From: Frateuria edaphi
GTDB taxonomy: Bacteria; Pseudomonadota; Gammaproteobacteria; Xanthomonadales; Rhodanobacteraceae
DNA: 64,000 nt
Assembly: GCF_021117405.1 (NCBI RefSeq)
Contig: NZ_CP088251.1
Coordinates: 3,614,501 to 3,678,500, forward strand
Reading direction: 5' to 3'
Shown: in pieces, positions 54,021 to 62,855 of the stretch
Numbering within the stretch: the first letter of the stretch is position 1
How the letters are laid out: each line of letters opens with the position of its first letter
Made by a program: the position numbers and the translations under genes
The notes under the pieces: model-generated
Seen by the model: only the letters and a program-made list of their open reading frames with translations
What the model was told of the DNA's origin: nothing
Databases searched by the model: none

Positions 54021-56078
54021 ATGGACCAGACCAACCCGTTGCTCGCCGACCAGCCGCTTCCCGCCTTTTCGCAGATCAAGCCCGAGCACGTGGAACCGGC
54101 GGTCGACGCCATCCTGGCCGACTACCGCGCCGGCATCGACGCGCTGACCGGACCGGAGGCGCCGAAGGACTTCGCCACGGTGATGCTGACCCAGGAGCGG
54201 CTGGAGCAACGCCTGGCACACGCCTGGGCGCCGGTCGGGCACCTGCATGCGGTCGCCGACAGCGAGGCGTTGCGCGCGGTGTACGGGCCGGCCGAGGAAA
54301 AGCTCACCGACCACGCCATCGAGCTGGGCCAGAACCGTGCCCTGTATGCGGCGGTGCAGGCGCTGGCCGACGCGCCCACGTTCGCCTCGCTGCCGCGGCC
54401 CGAGCGCGCACTGGTCGAGCACGCGCTGCGCGACTTCAAGCTCTCCGGCGTCGCGCTGGAGGAACCGGCGCGCTCGCGCTACCGCGAGATCGGCGTGACG
54501 CTCTCGCGCCTGTCCACCGAATTCGCCAACGCGGTGCTGGACGCCACCGAGGCGTGGCAGGAACACGTCACCGACGAGCGTGATCTCGAAGGCCTGCCCG
54601 AGTCCTCGCGCGCGGTGCTGCGCCGCTATGCCGCCGAACAGGAACTGGATGGCTTCCTGGTCACCCTCAAGCAGCCCAGCGTGCAGGCCGTGCTCACCTA
54701 CGCCGACAACCGCACGCTGCGCGAGCGCGTGTACTGGGCCTACCAGACCCGGGCGTCCGACCAGGGCCCGGACGCGGGCAAGTTCGACAACGGCCAGCGC
54801 ATCGAGGAGATCATGAAGCTGCGCCACGAGGCGGCGCAGCTGCTCGGCTTCGCCAACGCCGCCGAAGAGTCGCTGGCCACCAAGATGGCCGGCTCGCCCA
54901 CCGAGGTACTGGACTTCCTGCATGACCTGGGCGCGCGTGCGCGGCCGGTGGCGCAAGCGGAGCTGGACGAACTGCGCGCCTGGGCCCAGGCGGAACTGGA
55001 CCTGGACAATCTCGAACCGTGGGACATCGCCTACGTTTCGGAAAAGCTGCGCCAACAGCGCTACGCGCTGGACGAGGAGCAACTCAAGCCCTACTTTCCG
55101 CTGCCAGCGGTGATCGACGGATTGTTCGCCCTCACCGGCAAGCTCTACGGCATCACGCTCAGCCCCCGCGACGGCGTCGACGTGTGGCATCCGGACGTGC
55201 GCTACTACGACGTGCGCGACGCCGACGGCCGGGTGTTCGCCGGCGCCTACGTCGACCTGTACGCGCGCAACGGCAAGCGTGGCGGCGCGTGGATGGACGT
55301 TTGCCGCGCGCGTTTCGACGATGCCGCCGCGCACCAGCTGCCGATCGCCTTCCTGACCTGCAACTTCGCGCCGCCCACCGAAGGCAAGCCGGCGCTGCTC
55401 AAGCACGACGACGTGCTGACCCTGTTCCACGAGTTCGGCCACGGCCTGCACCACCTGCTCACCGAGATCGCCCTGCCCTCGATCGGCGGTATCGATGGCG
55501 TGGAGTGGGATGCCGTCGAGTTGCCCAGCCAGTTCATGGAGAATTTCGGCTGGAACCGCGAGGCGCTGGACATGTTCGCGCGCCACTGGCAGACCGGCGA
55601 GGCGCTGCCGGAGGAGCTGTACGAGCGCATGCTCGCCGCGCGGCACTACCACGCAGGCCTGTTCCTGGTGCGCCAGCTGGAGTTCGCGCTGTTCGACTTC
55701 CTCTTGCACCTGGAATACGACCCGGCCCGCGGCGCGCGCACGATGGAGGTGCTGGAGGAAGTGCGCCACCAGGTCGCGGTGCTGCATCCGCCGGCCTGGC
55801 AGCGCTTCCCGCATGCCTTCACGCACATCTTTTCGGGCGGCTACGCGGCCGGCTACTACAGCTACCTGTGGGCCGAGCTGCTGTCGGCCGATGCCTTCGG
55901 CGCGTTCGAGGCGCTCACCGAACACGGCGGCAGCGTGATCGACCGCGCCACCGGCGAGCGATTCCGCCGCGAGGTCCTCGCCGTCGGCGCCAGCCGACCC
56001 GCGCTGGAAAGCTTCATCGCCTTCCGTGGCCGCAAGCCTGAACCGGAGGCGCTGCTGCGCAGCCACGGGCTCGCCTGA
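54021..56078 (+). CDS. prlC: Oligopeptidase A (M3 metallopeptidase)
   Basis: This 685-residue cytoplasmic zinc endopeptidase degrades short peptides, including cleaved signal peptides. The zinc motif is HEFGHGLHH (His470, Glu471, His474), with the third ligand downstream in GVEWDAVELPSQFMEN. The start has a strong AAGGAG seven bases upstream. The 5' region contains CTTGAAT (53968-53974), reminiscent of a heat-shock -35, but no good partner -10. The gene is divergent from the gamma-carbonic anhydrase gene. Confidence 0.95.
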   Translation: MDQTNPLLADQPLPAFSQIKPEHVEPAVDAILADYRAGIDALTGPEAPKDFATVMLTQERLEQRLAHAWAPVGHLHAVADSEALRAVYGPAEEKLTDHAIELGQNRALYAAVQALADAPTFASLPRPERALVEHALRDFKLSGVALEEPARSRYREIGVTLSRLSTEFANAVLDATEAWQEHVTDERDLEGLPESSRAVLRRYAAEQELDGFLVTLKQPSVQAVLTYADNRTLRERVYWAYQTRASDQGPDAGKFDNGQRIEEIMKLRHEAAQLLGFANAAEESLATKMAGSPTEVLDFLHDLGARARPVAQAELDELRAWAQAELDLDNLEPWDIAYVSEKLRQQRYALDEEQLKPYFPLPAVIDGLFALTGKLYGITLSPRDGVDVWHPDVRYYDVRDADGRVFAGAYVDLYARNGKRGGAWMDVCRARFDDAAAHQLPIAFLTCNFAPPTEGKPALLKHDDVLTLFHEFGHGLHHLLTEIALPSIGGIDGVEWDAVELPSQFMENFGWNREALDMFARHWQTGEALPEELYERMLAARHYHAGLFLVRQLEFALFDFLLHLEYDPARGARTMEVLEEVRHQVAVLHPPAWQRFPHAFTHIFSGGYAAGYYSYLWAELLSADAFGAFEALTEHGGSVIDRATGERFRREVLAVGASRPALESFIAFRGRKPEPEALLRSHGLA

Positions 56079-56206
56079 GGCCGGCCGCCCGGCGGCGGCG
56101 CGGGCCGCTTGCGCCGCCGGCGCGAGCGCGCGTCGCGGCGACCTTCATTCCGCCTGAATGCCCATGTCGCGACGATCCGGGGTCTGTCCAGCTGGCTGGG
56201 ACCGAC

Positions 56207-57559
56207 ATGGGTTTTCTCGGATGGATGGCGGCGGTCGGTGGGCTGTTGCTGTTGATGTCATTGGCGACCGGCTGGATCCGACCGCTGCCGGTGACCCATT
56301 TCGCGCTGTACCTGGCGGTCGGCGCGATCATCGGGCCGTGGGGACTGGGCCTGCTGGAAGTCGACTTCCTGCGTGACGCGCGGTGGATGGAGCGCCTGAC
56401 GGAGGTGGCGCTGATCATTTCGCTGTTCGTGGGCGGCCTGAAACTGCGCGTGCCGCTGGACGCCGGCCCCGCCGCGATGGCCCGGCGGCTGGCGTTTCCG
56501 GCGATGTTCCTGAGCATTGCCGGCATGACGCTCGCCGCGCGCTTGCTGCTCGGGCTGGACTGGCCGTTCGCGCTGATCCTCGCGGCCATGCTGGCGCCCA
56601 CCGACCCGGTGCTGGCCAGCGTGATCGCCGTGGACAATGCCGCCGATCGCGACGGACTGCGCGTGGCGCTGTCCGGCGAGGCGGGCATGAACGACGGCAG
56701 CGCGATGCCGTTCCTGCTGCTGGGCCTGACGCTGCTGGGCACGCCATGGTCGTGGGGCGTGTTCGGCCATTGGGCGTTGCTGGAGCTGCTCTGGGGCGTG
56801 GTCGGCGGCCTGGGGATCGGCTTCGCGATGGGCTGGGCAGTCGGCTGGCTGAGTACCCGGCTGATGCTTATCCAGCGCGACCCGGGCCCGAGCGCGCTGC
56901 TGACCCTCGGGCTGATCGCGCTGACCTATGCGGCCGCCCAGAGCGTCGGCGCGCTCGGCTTCCTGGCCGCCTTCGCCGCCGGCGCCGGCATGCGCATGGT
57001 CGAGGTCGGCGTGGTCCGCGAGCATCCGCACCCGCGCCTGCGGCGCCGCGAGCGCGGCGACGAACTGCTGCCGGCCGAGTTCGTGGCCGGCTCGCCGGTG
57101 GTCGGCCGCAAGGACCGGGGCGAACCAGTACAGGCCGTCGGCCGCCTGATGAGCGATGCGCTGATCTTCGGCGACACCATGGAGCACCTGCTCGCACCCT
57201 TGCTCGTCCTGCTGCTAGGCATCGCGGTCGCGCGCCACTGGGACATCGATGGTCTCGCCGTCGCGGCGGTACTGTTTTTCCTGGTGCGTCCGCTGGCCGT
57301 GTGGCTGGTCACCATCGGCAGCGGCTGGCACTGGCAGCGGCGGGTGATGGTCGGTTGGCTAGGCATCCGCGGCATCGGCGGCATCAACTACCTCTGCTAC
57401 GCGATCACCCACGGCGTGAACGGTCCGCAGGCCAGGCACCTGGTTGGCATCATCGTTACCGTGACCGCGCTGAGTACCGTGGTGCACGGGTTCAGCGCGC
57501 AGCCCCTGCTGGCCTGGCGGCGGCGCCGCATCGAGCGGGAGCAGTCACGCGAGGGGTGA
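56207..57559 (+). CDS. CPA1-type Na+/H+ (cation:proton) antiporter
   Basis: This 450-residue polytopic protein has about 12 helices. The sodium/proton exchanger hallmarks are LAPTDPVLASVI (about 124-135) and GEAGMNDGSAMPFLLLG (ND motif, about 158-174), followed by GWLGIRGIGGINYLCYA. It would exchange sodium, potassium or lithium for protons across the inner membrane. It has no large C-terminal regulatory domain. The ion preference cannot be read from sequence. Confidence 0.9.
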   Translation: MGFLGWMAAVGGLLLLMSLATGWIRPLPVTHFALYLAVGAIIGPWGLGLLEVDFLRDARWMERLTEVALIISLFVGGLKLRVPLDAGPAAMARRLAFPAMFLSIAGMTLAARLLLGLDWPFALILAAMLAPTDPVLASVIAVDNAADRDGLRVALSGEAGMNDGSAMPFLLLGLTLLGTPWSWGVFGHWALLELLWGVVGGLGIGFAMGWAVGWLSTRLMLIQRDPGPSALLTLGLIALTYAAAQSVGALGFLAAFAAGAGMRMVEVGVVREHPHPRLRRRERGDELLPAEFVAGSPVVGRKDRGEPVQAVGRLMSDALIFGDTMEHLLAPLLVLLLGIAVARHWDIDGLAVAAVLFFLVRPLAVWLVTIGSGWHWQRRVMVGWLGIRGIGGINYLCYAITHGVNGPQARHLVGIIVTVTALSTVVHGFSAQPLLAWRRRRIEREQSREG

Positions 57560-57620
57560 CGCCGGGTCGACGGGGCGCGCGGTCTTCGGGCTGGCCGGAT
57601 GCATCCCCTACAATGCGCCG

Positions 57621-58391
57621 ATGAAGATCGCCTCGTGGAACGTGAACTCGCTGAAAGTGCGCCTGCCGCAGCTGACCCAGTGGATGGCCGAGGCGCAGCC
57701 GGACGTCGTGGCGTTGCAGGAAACCAAGCTGGAGGACGCGAAGTTCCCGGTCGACGAGCTGGCCGCGGCTGGCTACCGCGCGGTGTTCTCCGGGCAGAAG
57801 ACCTACAACGGCGTGGCAATCCTCGCCCGCGCGCACGCGCCCACCGACGTCGTCACCGACATCCAGGACCTGGACGATCCGCAGCGGCGCATCCTGGCCG
57901 CCACCATCGGCGACCTGCGCGTGATCGACCTGTACGTGGTCAACGGCAAGGCGGTGGGCGATCCGAAGTACACCTACAAGATGGACTGGCTGGCCAAGGT
58001 GCGCGAATTCATCGCGCGCGAACACGAGCGCCATCCCAACCTGGTCGTGCTGGGCGACTTCAACATCGCGCCGGAAGACCGCGACGTGCACGACCCGGTC
58101 GCCTGGCGCGACTCGGTGCTGTGCTCGGTGCCCGAGCGCGAGGCGCTCGGCGCGATAACCGGCCTGGGCCTGCATGACAGCTTCCGCCTGTTCGAACAGG
58201 ACGCCGGCCACCACAGCTGGTGGGACTACCGACAGGCCGCCTTCCGCCGCAACCTGGGCCTGCGCATCGACCTGATTCTGCTCGGCGATGCGTTGAAGGG
58301 CACCGCGCGCGCGGCCGCCATCGACCGCGTGCCGCGCAAATGGGAACGCCCGTCCGATCACACCCCGGTGACGCTCGATCTGGATATCTGA
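57621..58391 (+). CDS. xthA: Exodeoxyribonuclease III
   Basis: This 256-residue AP endonuclease/3'-exonuclease of the ExoIII (EEP) family shows IASWNVNSLKVRLPQL at the N-terminus, catalytic Glu in LQETKLED, DLYVVNG, LGDFNIAPED, RIDLILLG and the final SDHTPV (catalytic His). It removes 3'-blocking groups and nicks abasic sites in base-excision repair. It lies six bases upstream of the UPF0149 gene, so the two are probably co-transcribed. Confidence 0.95.
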   Translation: MKIASWNVNSLKVRLPQLTQWMAEAQPDVVALQETKLEDAKFPVDELAAAGYRAVFSGQKTYNGVAILARAHAPTDVVTDIQDLDDPQRRILAATIGDLRVIDLYVVNGKAVGDPKYTYKMDWLAKVREFIAREHERHPNLVVLGDFNIAPEDRDVHDPVAWRDSVLCSVPEREALGAITGLGLHDSFRLFEQDAGHHSWWDYRQAAFRRNLGLRIDLILLGDALKGTARAAAIDRVPRKWERPSDHTPVTLDLDI

Positions 58392-58397
58392 GGAACG

Positions 58398-59081
58398 ATG
58401 AACAGCACTCCGCCTGAAGAATGGCCCAGCTCCCTCACCGACGAGGAACTGGACGAACTTGACCGCTACCTGCGCGGCCACGCGGACGAAGGCCGCCTGC
58501 TGCTCGACGGCGTGCACGGCATGCTTTCGGCGATCGCCGTCGGCCCGCTCGAGGTGCTGCCGGACGAATGGCTGCCCGAGGTTCTGCACGATGCCTTTGC
58601 CAACGAGGCCGAGGGCAACCGCGTGCTGGAACTGCTGGCCAAATTGAACGATTCGATCCGCGTCGAACTGGACGTGGACGCCTACGAACCGATCCTGGGC
58701 GAAGTCGACACCGACACCGGCCCGGTGCTCTCCGCCGCCGGCTGGTGCGAAGGCTTCAGCCGCGGCATCGACCTGCGCGCCACGCTGTGGGAGAAGCGCC
58801 TGGCCGAGGATCCGCAGCTGATGGAGATGCTTGGGCCCGTGATGGCGCTGGCGGTGGACGAGGGCATCCTTTCGGCCGAGGCGGAGTTCGAAAAGCTCAG
58901 CGACGAGGAATACGACGAGTGCCTGGCGCAGGTGGCGCCGGTGCTCGGTGCGGTCGACCACTACTGGCACGAGCATCCAGCCACCGAAGCGGAGCTGGCC
59001 GCGCTCACCCGCACTCCCGCGCCGCCCGGCGAGGAAGCGCCGCCGCCGCCGCGCCAGCGCAGCGGACACTGGGTGCACTGA
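58398..59081 (+). CDS. UPF0149/YecA-family protein
   Basis: This is a 227-residue acidic protein of the UPF0149 (YgfB/YecA) helical family. Typical segments are LTDEELDELDRYLRGH, LLDGVHGMLSAIAVGPLEVLPDEWL and GWCEGFSRGIDL. The proline-rich tail has no C-terminal SEC-C zinc motif. The function of the family is only partly known; the E. coli homologue YgfB is reported to influence gene regulation. It follows xthA by six bases, which suggests co-expression with DNA repair. Confidence 0.86.
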   Translation: MNSTPPEEWPSSLTDEELDELDRYLRGHADEGRLLLDGVHGMLSAIAVGPLEVLPDEWLPEVLHDAFANEAEGNRVLELLAKLNDSIRVELDVDAYEPILGEVDTDTGPVLSAAGWCEGFSRGIDLRATLWEKRLAEDPQLMEMLGPVMALAVDEGILSAEAEFEKLSDEEYDECLAQVAPVLGAVDHYWHEHPATEAELAALTRTPAPPGEEAPPPPRQRSGHWVH

Positions 59082-59135
59082 AACCGCCCAAGCTTCAGGG
59101 CCGTTCTTCGCAGGATTCCGGCAAGGGACCGAGGC

Positions 59136-59894
59136 ATGGCCATGGACACGGCGCTTTACGAACCGATCAACACGCTCAAGCCCATCGCGCCGGAACTGTG
59201 GATCGTCGACGGCCCGATCGTGCGCATGGCCGCGCCGCTGGGCACCAGCGCGCCGTTTCCGACCCGCATGACCCTGGCGCGTTTGCCCGATGGCGCGCTG
59301 TGGTGCCATTCGCCGGTCGCGCCGGACGCGGCGCTGTTCGAGGCCGTCGACGCGCTCGGCCCGGTGCGCCACCTGGTCTCGCCGAACAAGCTGCATTACG
59401 CGCACATCGCCGCCTGGAAGCAGCGCTACCCGCGGGCGATCGCATGGGCCTCGCCGGGCGTGCGCGAGCGCGCCGCGGGCCAGCGCATCGAGGTGCACTT
59501 CGACGCGGAGCTGGAGGACGCCGCGCCGCCGGCCTGGGCCGGCTCGCTTGACCAGCTGCGCTTCAAGGGCAGCCGCGCCATCGAGGAGGTGGTGTTCCTG
59601 CATCGGCCCAGCGCCACATTGATCCTGGCCGACCTGATCGAGAACTTCGAAGCCGGCCGGCTCGATGCGCCGATGCGCTGGATTGCGCGCCTGGGCGGCG
59701 TGCTTGCGCCCAACGGCAAGATGCCGCTGGACATGCGCCTGACCTACCTGGGACACAGGGCTGAAGCGCGCGCCTGCATCGAACGCATGCTGGGCTGGCA
59801 GCCGCAGCGGATCGTGCTGGCGCACGGGCGCTGCTTCATGGAACACGGCGAGGCCGAGCTGCGCCGTGCGTTCGCCTGGCTGAGCCCCTCGTAG
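59136..59894 (+). CDS. DUF4336 (metallo-beta-lactamase-fold-like) protein
   Basis: The product is 252 residues with no signal peptide. Features of DUF4336 are LWIVDGPIVRMAAPLG, FPTRMTLARLPDGALWCHSPV, HLVSPNKLHYAHIAAWKQRYP (including the diagnostic SPNxxHH/Y segment) and VVFLHRPSATLILADLIEN. The fold resembles the metallo-beta-lactamase superfamily, but the canonical HxHxDH site is degenerate. No activity is known. A closing RIVLAHGRCF could still bind metal. A long inverted repeat follows immediately. Confidence 0.85.
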   Translation: MAMDTALYEPINTLKPIAPELWIVDGPIVRMAAPLGTSAPFPTRMTLARLPDGALWCHSPVAPDAALFEAVDALGPVRHLVSPNKLHYAHIAAWKQRYPRAIAWASPGVRERAAGQRIEVHFDAELEDAAPPAWAGSLDQLRFKGSRAIEEVVFLHRPSATLILADLIENFEAGRLDAPMRWIARLGGVLAPNGKMPLDMRLTYLGHRAEARACIERMLGWQPQRIVLAHGRCFMEHGEAELRRAFAWLSPS

Positions 59895-59941
59895 AGCGCA
59901 CCTGTGCGCGACCGTGCCCATGGTCCCGGACAGGTGCGCTC
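59894..59941. repeat. Inverted repeat with 12-bp arms
   Basis: GAGCGCACCTGT (59894-59905) and ACAGGTGCGCTC (59930-59941) are exact reverse complements, flanked outside by GTA and TTAC. The left arm also forms its own small hairpin (GCGCAC-CT-GTGCGC, 59896-59909). The element begins at the DUF4336 stop. It resembles the GTAGGAGCGC-type REPs of related genera. Confidence 0.65.
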
Positions 59942-60046
59942 TTACAGGAAGCTCCCGGCGAACAATCCGTTCACGTCGCCACGCTTGGCCCCGATCGCCA
60001 GCGGCCCCATGCTCGTGGACATCCTTCCACGCCGGAGGCGTTCCCC

Positions 60047-60880
60047 ATGAGCCAACGCACCATCAGCCGCCGCGTGCGCGGCATCGACACCAACGACGGC
60101 GCCGGGGTGAAGCTCAAGCGCATCATCGGCCAGCCCAATCTGGACATGCTCGATCCGTTCCTGCTGCTGGACGAGTTCCGCTCCGACCAGGCGGGCGACT
60201 ACCTCGCCGGCTTCCCCGAGCACCCACACCGCGGCTTCGAGACGGTCACCTACATGCTGGCTGGGCACATGCGCCACGGCGACAACCACGGCAACCAGGG
60301 CGACCTGGGCCCCGGCAGCGTGCAGTGGATGACCGCCGGCCGCGGCATCTTGCATTCGGAAATGCCGCAGCAGGAGAACGGCCTGATGTGGGGCTTCCAG
60401 CTGTGGGTGAACCTGCCGGCCGCCGACAAGATGACCGCGCCGCGCTACCAGGACATCGCGCCCGAGCGCATCGCCCGCGTCGAACCGGCGCCCGGCGTGC
60501 AGGCACGGGTGATCGCCGGACGGCTGGGCGAGGCGGTCGGCCCGGTGCAGGGTATTGCCACCGACCCGTTGTACCTGGACATCACGCTGGCCGCCGGCGC
60601 GCGCTTCGAACTGGACCTGCCCGAGGAGCACCACGCCTTTGCCTACGTGTTCGAGGGCGAGTCGGCCGAGGTCGGTGGCGAGCCGCTCTCGCGCGGCGAG
60701 CTGGCGGTGCTCTCCGAGGGCGACCGCCTGACCCTGGGCGCCGGCACCAGCGCCGCGCGCCTGCTGGTGGTCGCCGGCCGCCCGCTCAACGAAACCGTCG
60801 CGCGCTACGGGCCCTTCGTGATGAACACGCCAGCGCAGATCCAGGAAGCCATTGCCGACTTCCGCGCCGGGCGGTTCTGA
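60047..60880 (+). CDS. Pirin-family bicupin protein
   Basis: This 277-residue bicupin has the pirin N-terminal domain containing FPEHPHRGFETVTYML (metal-binding His pair), GSVQWMTAGRGILHSEMP and a cupin core. The C-terminal cupin half has AYVFEGESAEVGGEPLSRGEL. Bacterial pirins may have quercetin 2,3-dioxygenase activity or act as redox-linked metabolic regulators. A good GGAGG lies upstream. It is convergent with gntK, from which a strong REP-like hairpin separates it. Confidence 0.92.
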   Translation: MSQRTISRRVRGIDTNDGAGVKLKRIIGQPNLDMLDPFLLLDEFRSDQAGDYLAGFPEHPHRGFETVTYMLAGHMRHGDNHGNQGDLGPGSVQWMTAGRGILHSEMPQQENGLMWGFQLWVNLPAADKMTAPRYQDIAPERIARVEPAPGVQARVIAGRLGEAVGPVQGIATDPLYLDITLAAGARFELDLPEEHHAFAYVFEGESAEVGGEPLSRGELAVLSEGDRLTLGAGTSAARLLVVAGRPLNETVARYGPFVMNTPAQIQEAIADFRAGRF

Positions 60881-60907
60881 GCCCGCTGCCACAGGACGTG
60901 CCGCGCA

Positions 60908-60927
60908 GGGCGGGCTGAAGCCCGCCC
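60908..60927. repeat. REP-like hairpin between pirin and gntK
   Basis: A perfect 8-bp hairpin, GGGCGGGC-TGAA-GCCCGCCC, is followed by TACGGCG. It is the cleanest single copy of the REP-like core and may also serve as a shared 3'-end structure for the two convergent genes. Confidence 0.75.
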
Positions 60928-60934
60928 TACGGCG

Positions 60935-61453
60935 TTACGGCGGCAGGGTTTGTTGCGCGAGGCCATCGAGCGCCCGTGTCACCGTCGCCTCGATCGAGCC
61001 GTTGGCGTCGACCCGCACTGCCGGCTCGTCGCTGTCCGGTTCCTCCAGCGTGGCCAACTGGCTGCCCAGCAACGTCAACGGCATGAAGTGCTCGCGCCCG
61101 CGCATGCGCCGCGCCAGCTCGTCGTGGTCGACGTCCAGATAGACGAACCGCACCGCTGGCCCGGCCTGCCGCAGGCGTTCGCGGTAGGTCCGCTTGAGCG
61201 CGGAACAGGCCACCACGGCGCTGCGCCCGGCCGCCAGTTCCCGCTGCATCCAGGCGGCGATCGTGTCCAGCCAGGGGATGCGGTCGGAGTCCTCCAGCGG
61301 CACGCCTGCGCTCATTTTGAGGACGTTGGCCAGCGGGTGCAGGTCGTCGCCGTCCAGGAACGCATAACCCAGCGCCTCGGCCAGCCGCCGCGCGATGGTG
61401 CTCTTGCCCGAGCCGGACACGCCCATCACCACCAGCATCACCGGATCGCTCAT
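60935..61453 (-). CDS. gntK: Gluconokinase
   Basis: This 172-residue shikimate-kinase-like P-loop enzyme has Walker A GVSGSGKST (10-18), FLDGDDLHP (substrate site), SALKRTYRERLR, and GREHFMP toward the end, all typical of GntK. It phosphorylates gluconate to 6-phosphogluconate. No gluconate transporter or dehydratase lies next to it in the window. The ATG at 61453 gives the usual N-terminus, and an in-frame extension beyond it lacks family similarity. Confidence 0.93.
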   Translation of the reverse strand: MSDPVMLVVMGVSGSGKSTIARRLAEALGYAFLDGDDLHPLANVLKMSAGVPLEDSDRIPWLDTIAAWMQRELAAGRSAVVACSALKRTYRERLRQAGPAVRFVYLDVDHDELARRMRGREHFMPLTLLGSQLATLEEPDSDEPAVRVDANGSIEATVTRALDGLAQQTLPP

Positions 61454-61634
61454 CGGTACCCGGCGGTGGCAAGCGGGAGAAATGTGCGTGCAGTCACGTT
61501 CCGGCACTCAAGCGGAGGAGCGGGTGGCCGATGTGCTGAGCGAGGGGAGTTAAAAAGCCATTAATCCTGCCCGGCACAGGCCGCCCTAGCATCGGACCCC
61601 TGCCGAGTCATCCGCAACCCACCGGCCATCCGCC

Positions 61635-62087
61635 ATGCTCGCGCTCCTGGTTTCCATCGCCCTAGTCTGCCTGCTGCTGGCCGTGCTGCGCCGGGTGCCG
61701 ACAGGCCACGTGCAGGTCGTCCACCGCCGTGGTCATCCGCCGCGCCTGCTCGAACCGGGCCTGCACCTGCTGTGGCCGGGCCTGGACCGGGCCGGACACC
61801 GCATCGACCTGACCGGCCAGATCCTGCAGTTCCAGGACGCGCTGGCCGATGCCCGCGGCGTCCGTGGCCGCGTCTACTGGCAGGTATTGGAGCCGGAGCG
61901 GGTCGATCCGGTGATCGAGCAGGCGGCGCAACTGATCCGCAACAGCGCGCTGGAGGCCCTGCATGGCGAGCCCGGACCCGGTCCCGCCGACCAGCGTGCG
62001 TTGGGCAGCAGCCTCAAGCGCGCCCTGAACGGCATGCTGCGCGAACGCGGCCTGATGGTCACCCGGGTGGAGCTGGAACTGGCCTGA
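61635..62087 (+). CDS. Short SPFH/Band-7-like membrane protein
   Basis: The product is 150 residues. It has one N-terminal membrane helix (LALLVSIALVCLLLAVL) followed by VPTGHVQVVHRRGHPPRLLEPGLHLLWPGLD, close to the start of SPFH (stomatin/HflK-like) domains. The full domain of about 180 residues is shortened, and the usual coiled-coil and C-terminal oligomerisation parts are missing. It may be a compact relative that helps organise the membrane or a degraded copy. The frame is intact. It is next to rsmG. Confidence 0.68.
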   Translation: MLALLVSIALVCLLLAVLRRVPTGHVQVVHRRGHPPRLLEPGLHLLWPGLDRAGHRIDLTGQILQFQDALADARGVRGRVYWQVLEPERVDPVIEQAAQLIRNSALEALHGEPGPGPADQRALGSSLKRALNGMLRERGLMVTRVELELA

Positions 62088-62159
62088 GGCGGCCAGCGCG
62101 CTGGCTTCGATGCGCGCGCGCGGGGATACTTCGCGGTCCTGCCCGCGCCCGGACCGCCC

Positions 62160-62822
62160 ATGAGCCCACGTCCCGTTCTGCAACACCGGCTCGAACAGGG
62201 TCTGGCAGCGCTGGGCCTGGCGCTGCCGCCCGGCGCGGTCGAGCGGCTGCTCGACTATCAGGCGCTGCTCGAGCGCTGGAACAGCGCCTACAACCTCACC
62301 GCCGTGCGCGACCCCGCCGAGATGGTCACCCGCCACCTGCTCGACTCGCTGGCGATCCTGCCCTACGTGCGGGGCGGGAGCCTCGCGGACCTGGGCACCG
62401 GTCCCGGCCTGCCCGGCATCCCGCTGGCGATCGCCGCGCCCGGGCGCGAGGTGTTGCTGGTCGACTCCAACGGCAAGAAGGTGCGCTTCCTGCGCGAGGC
62501 GATCCGTTCGCTCAAGCTCGAGGGCGTGCGCGCCGTGCAGTCGCGGGTGGAGGAGGTCGAGGGCCAGTTCGACTGCATCACCGCGCGCGCCTTCGCCAGC
62601 CTGGCCGACATGCTCAGCTGGGGCGGTCACCTGCTCGCCCCGTCCGGCCGCTGGCTGGCAATGAAGGGCAAGCCGGCGGCCGACGAGATGGCCGCGCTGC
62701 CGGCCGGCTTCGCGGTCCAGGCCACCCACGCGCTGGAAGTGCCCGGCCTGGGCGCCGAGCGCAGCCTGATCGTGATCCAGCGCACCGGGGCCGATGAATC
62801 AGGCTCCGGCGCGCCCTGCTAA
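62160..62822 (+). CDS. rsmG: 16S rRNA m7G527 methyltransferase
   Basis: This 220-residue RsmG (GidB) protein has the SAM-binding motif DLGTGPGLPGIPLAIA (about 77-92). The N-terminal part includes LLERWNSAYNLTAVRDPAEMV and HLLDSLAILP, diagnostic of the family. It methylates N7 of G527 in 16S rRNA; loss of function gives low-level streptomycin resistance in other bacteria. It lies 33 bases before parA; the rsmG-parA-parB order is common near bacterial origins. Confidence 0.95.
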   Translation: MSPRPVLQHRLEQGLAALGLALPPGAVERLLDYQALLERWNSAYNLTAVRDPAEMVTRHLLDSLAILPYVRGGSLADLGTGPGLPGIPLAIAAPGREVLLVDSNGKKVRFLREAIRSLKLEGVRAVQSRVEEVEGQFDCITARAFASLADMLSWGGHLLAPSGRWLAMKGKPAADEMAALPAGFAVQATHALEVPGLGAERSLIVIQRTGADESGSGAPC

Positions 62823-62855
62823 TCTACCCGTCCTTTGTTGCAAGTTAAGACGACC

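Noticed and set aside
56089-56130. GC-rich stem after prlC as a terminator
   Set aside because: It forms about 9 bp but has no U-tract and lies in an unusually GC-rich stretch where such stems arise by chance.
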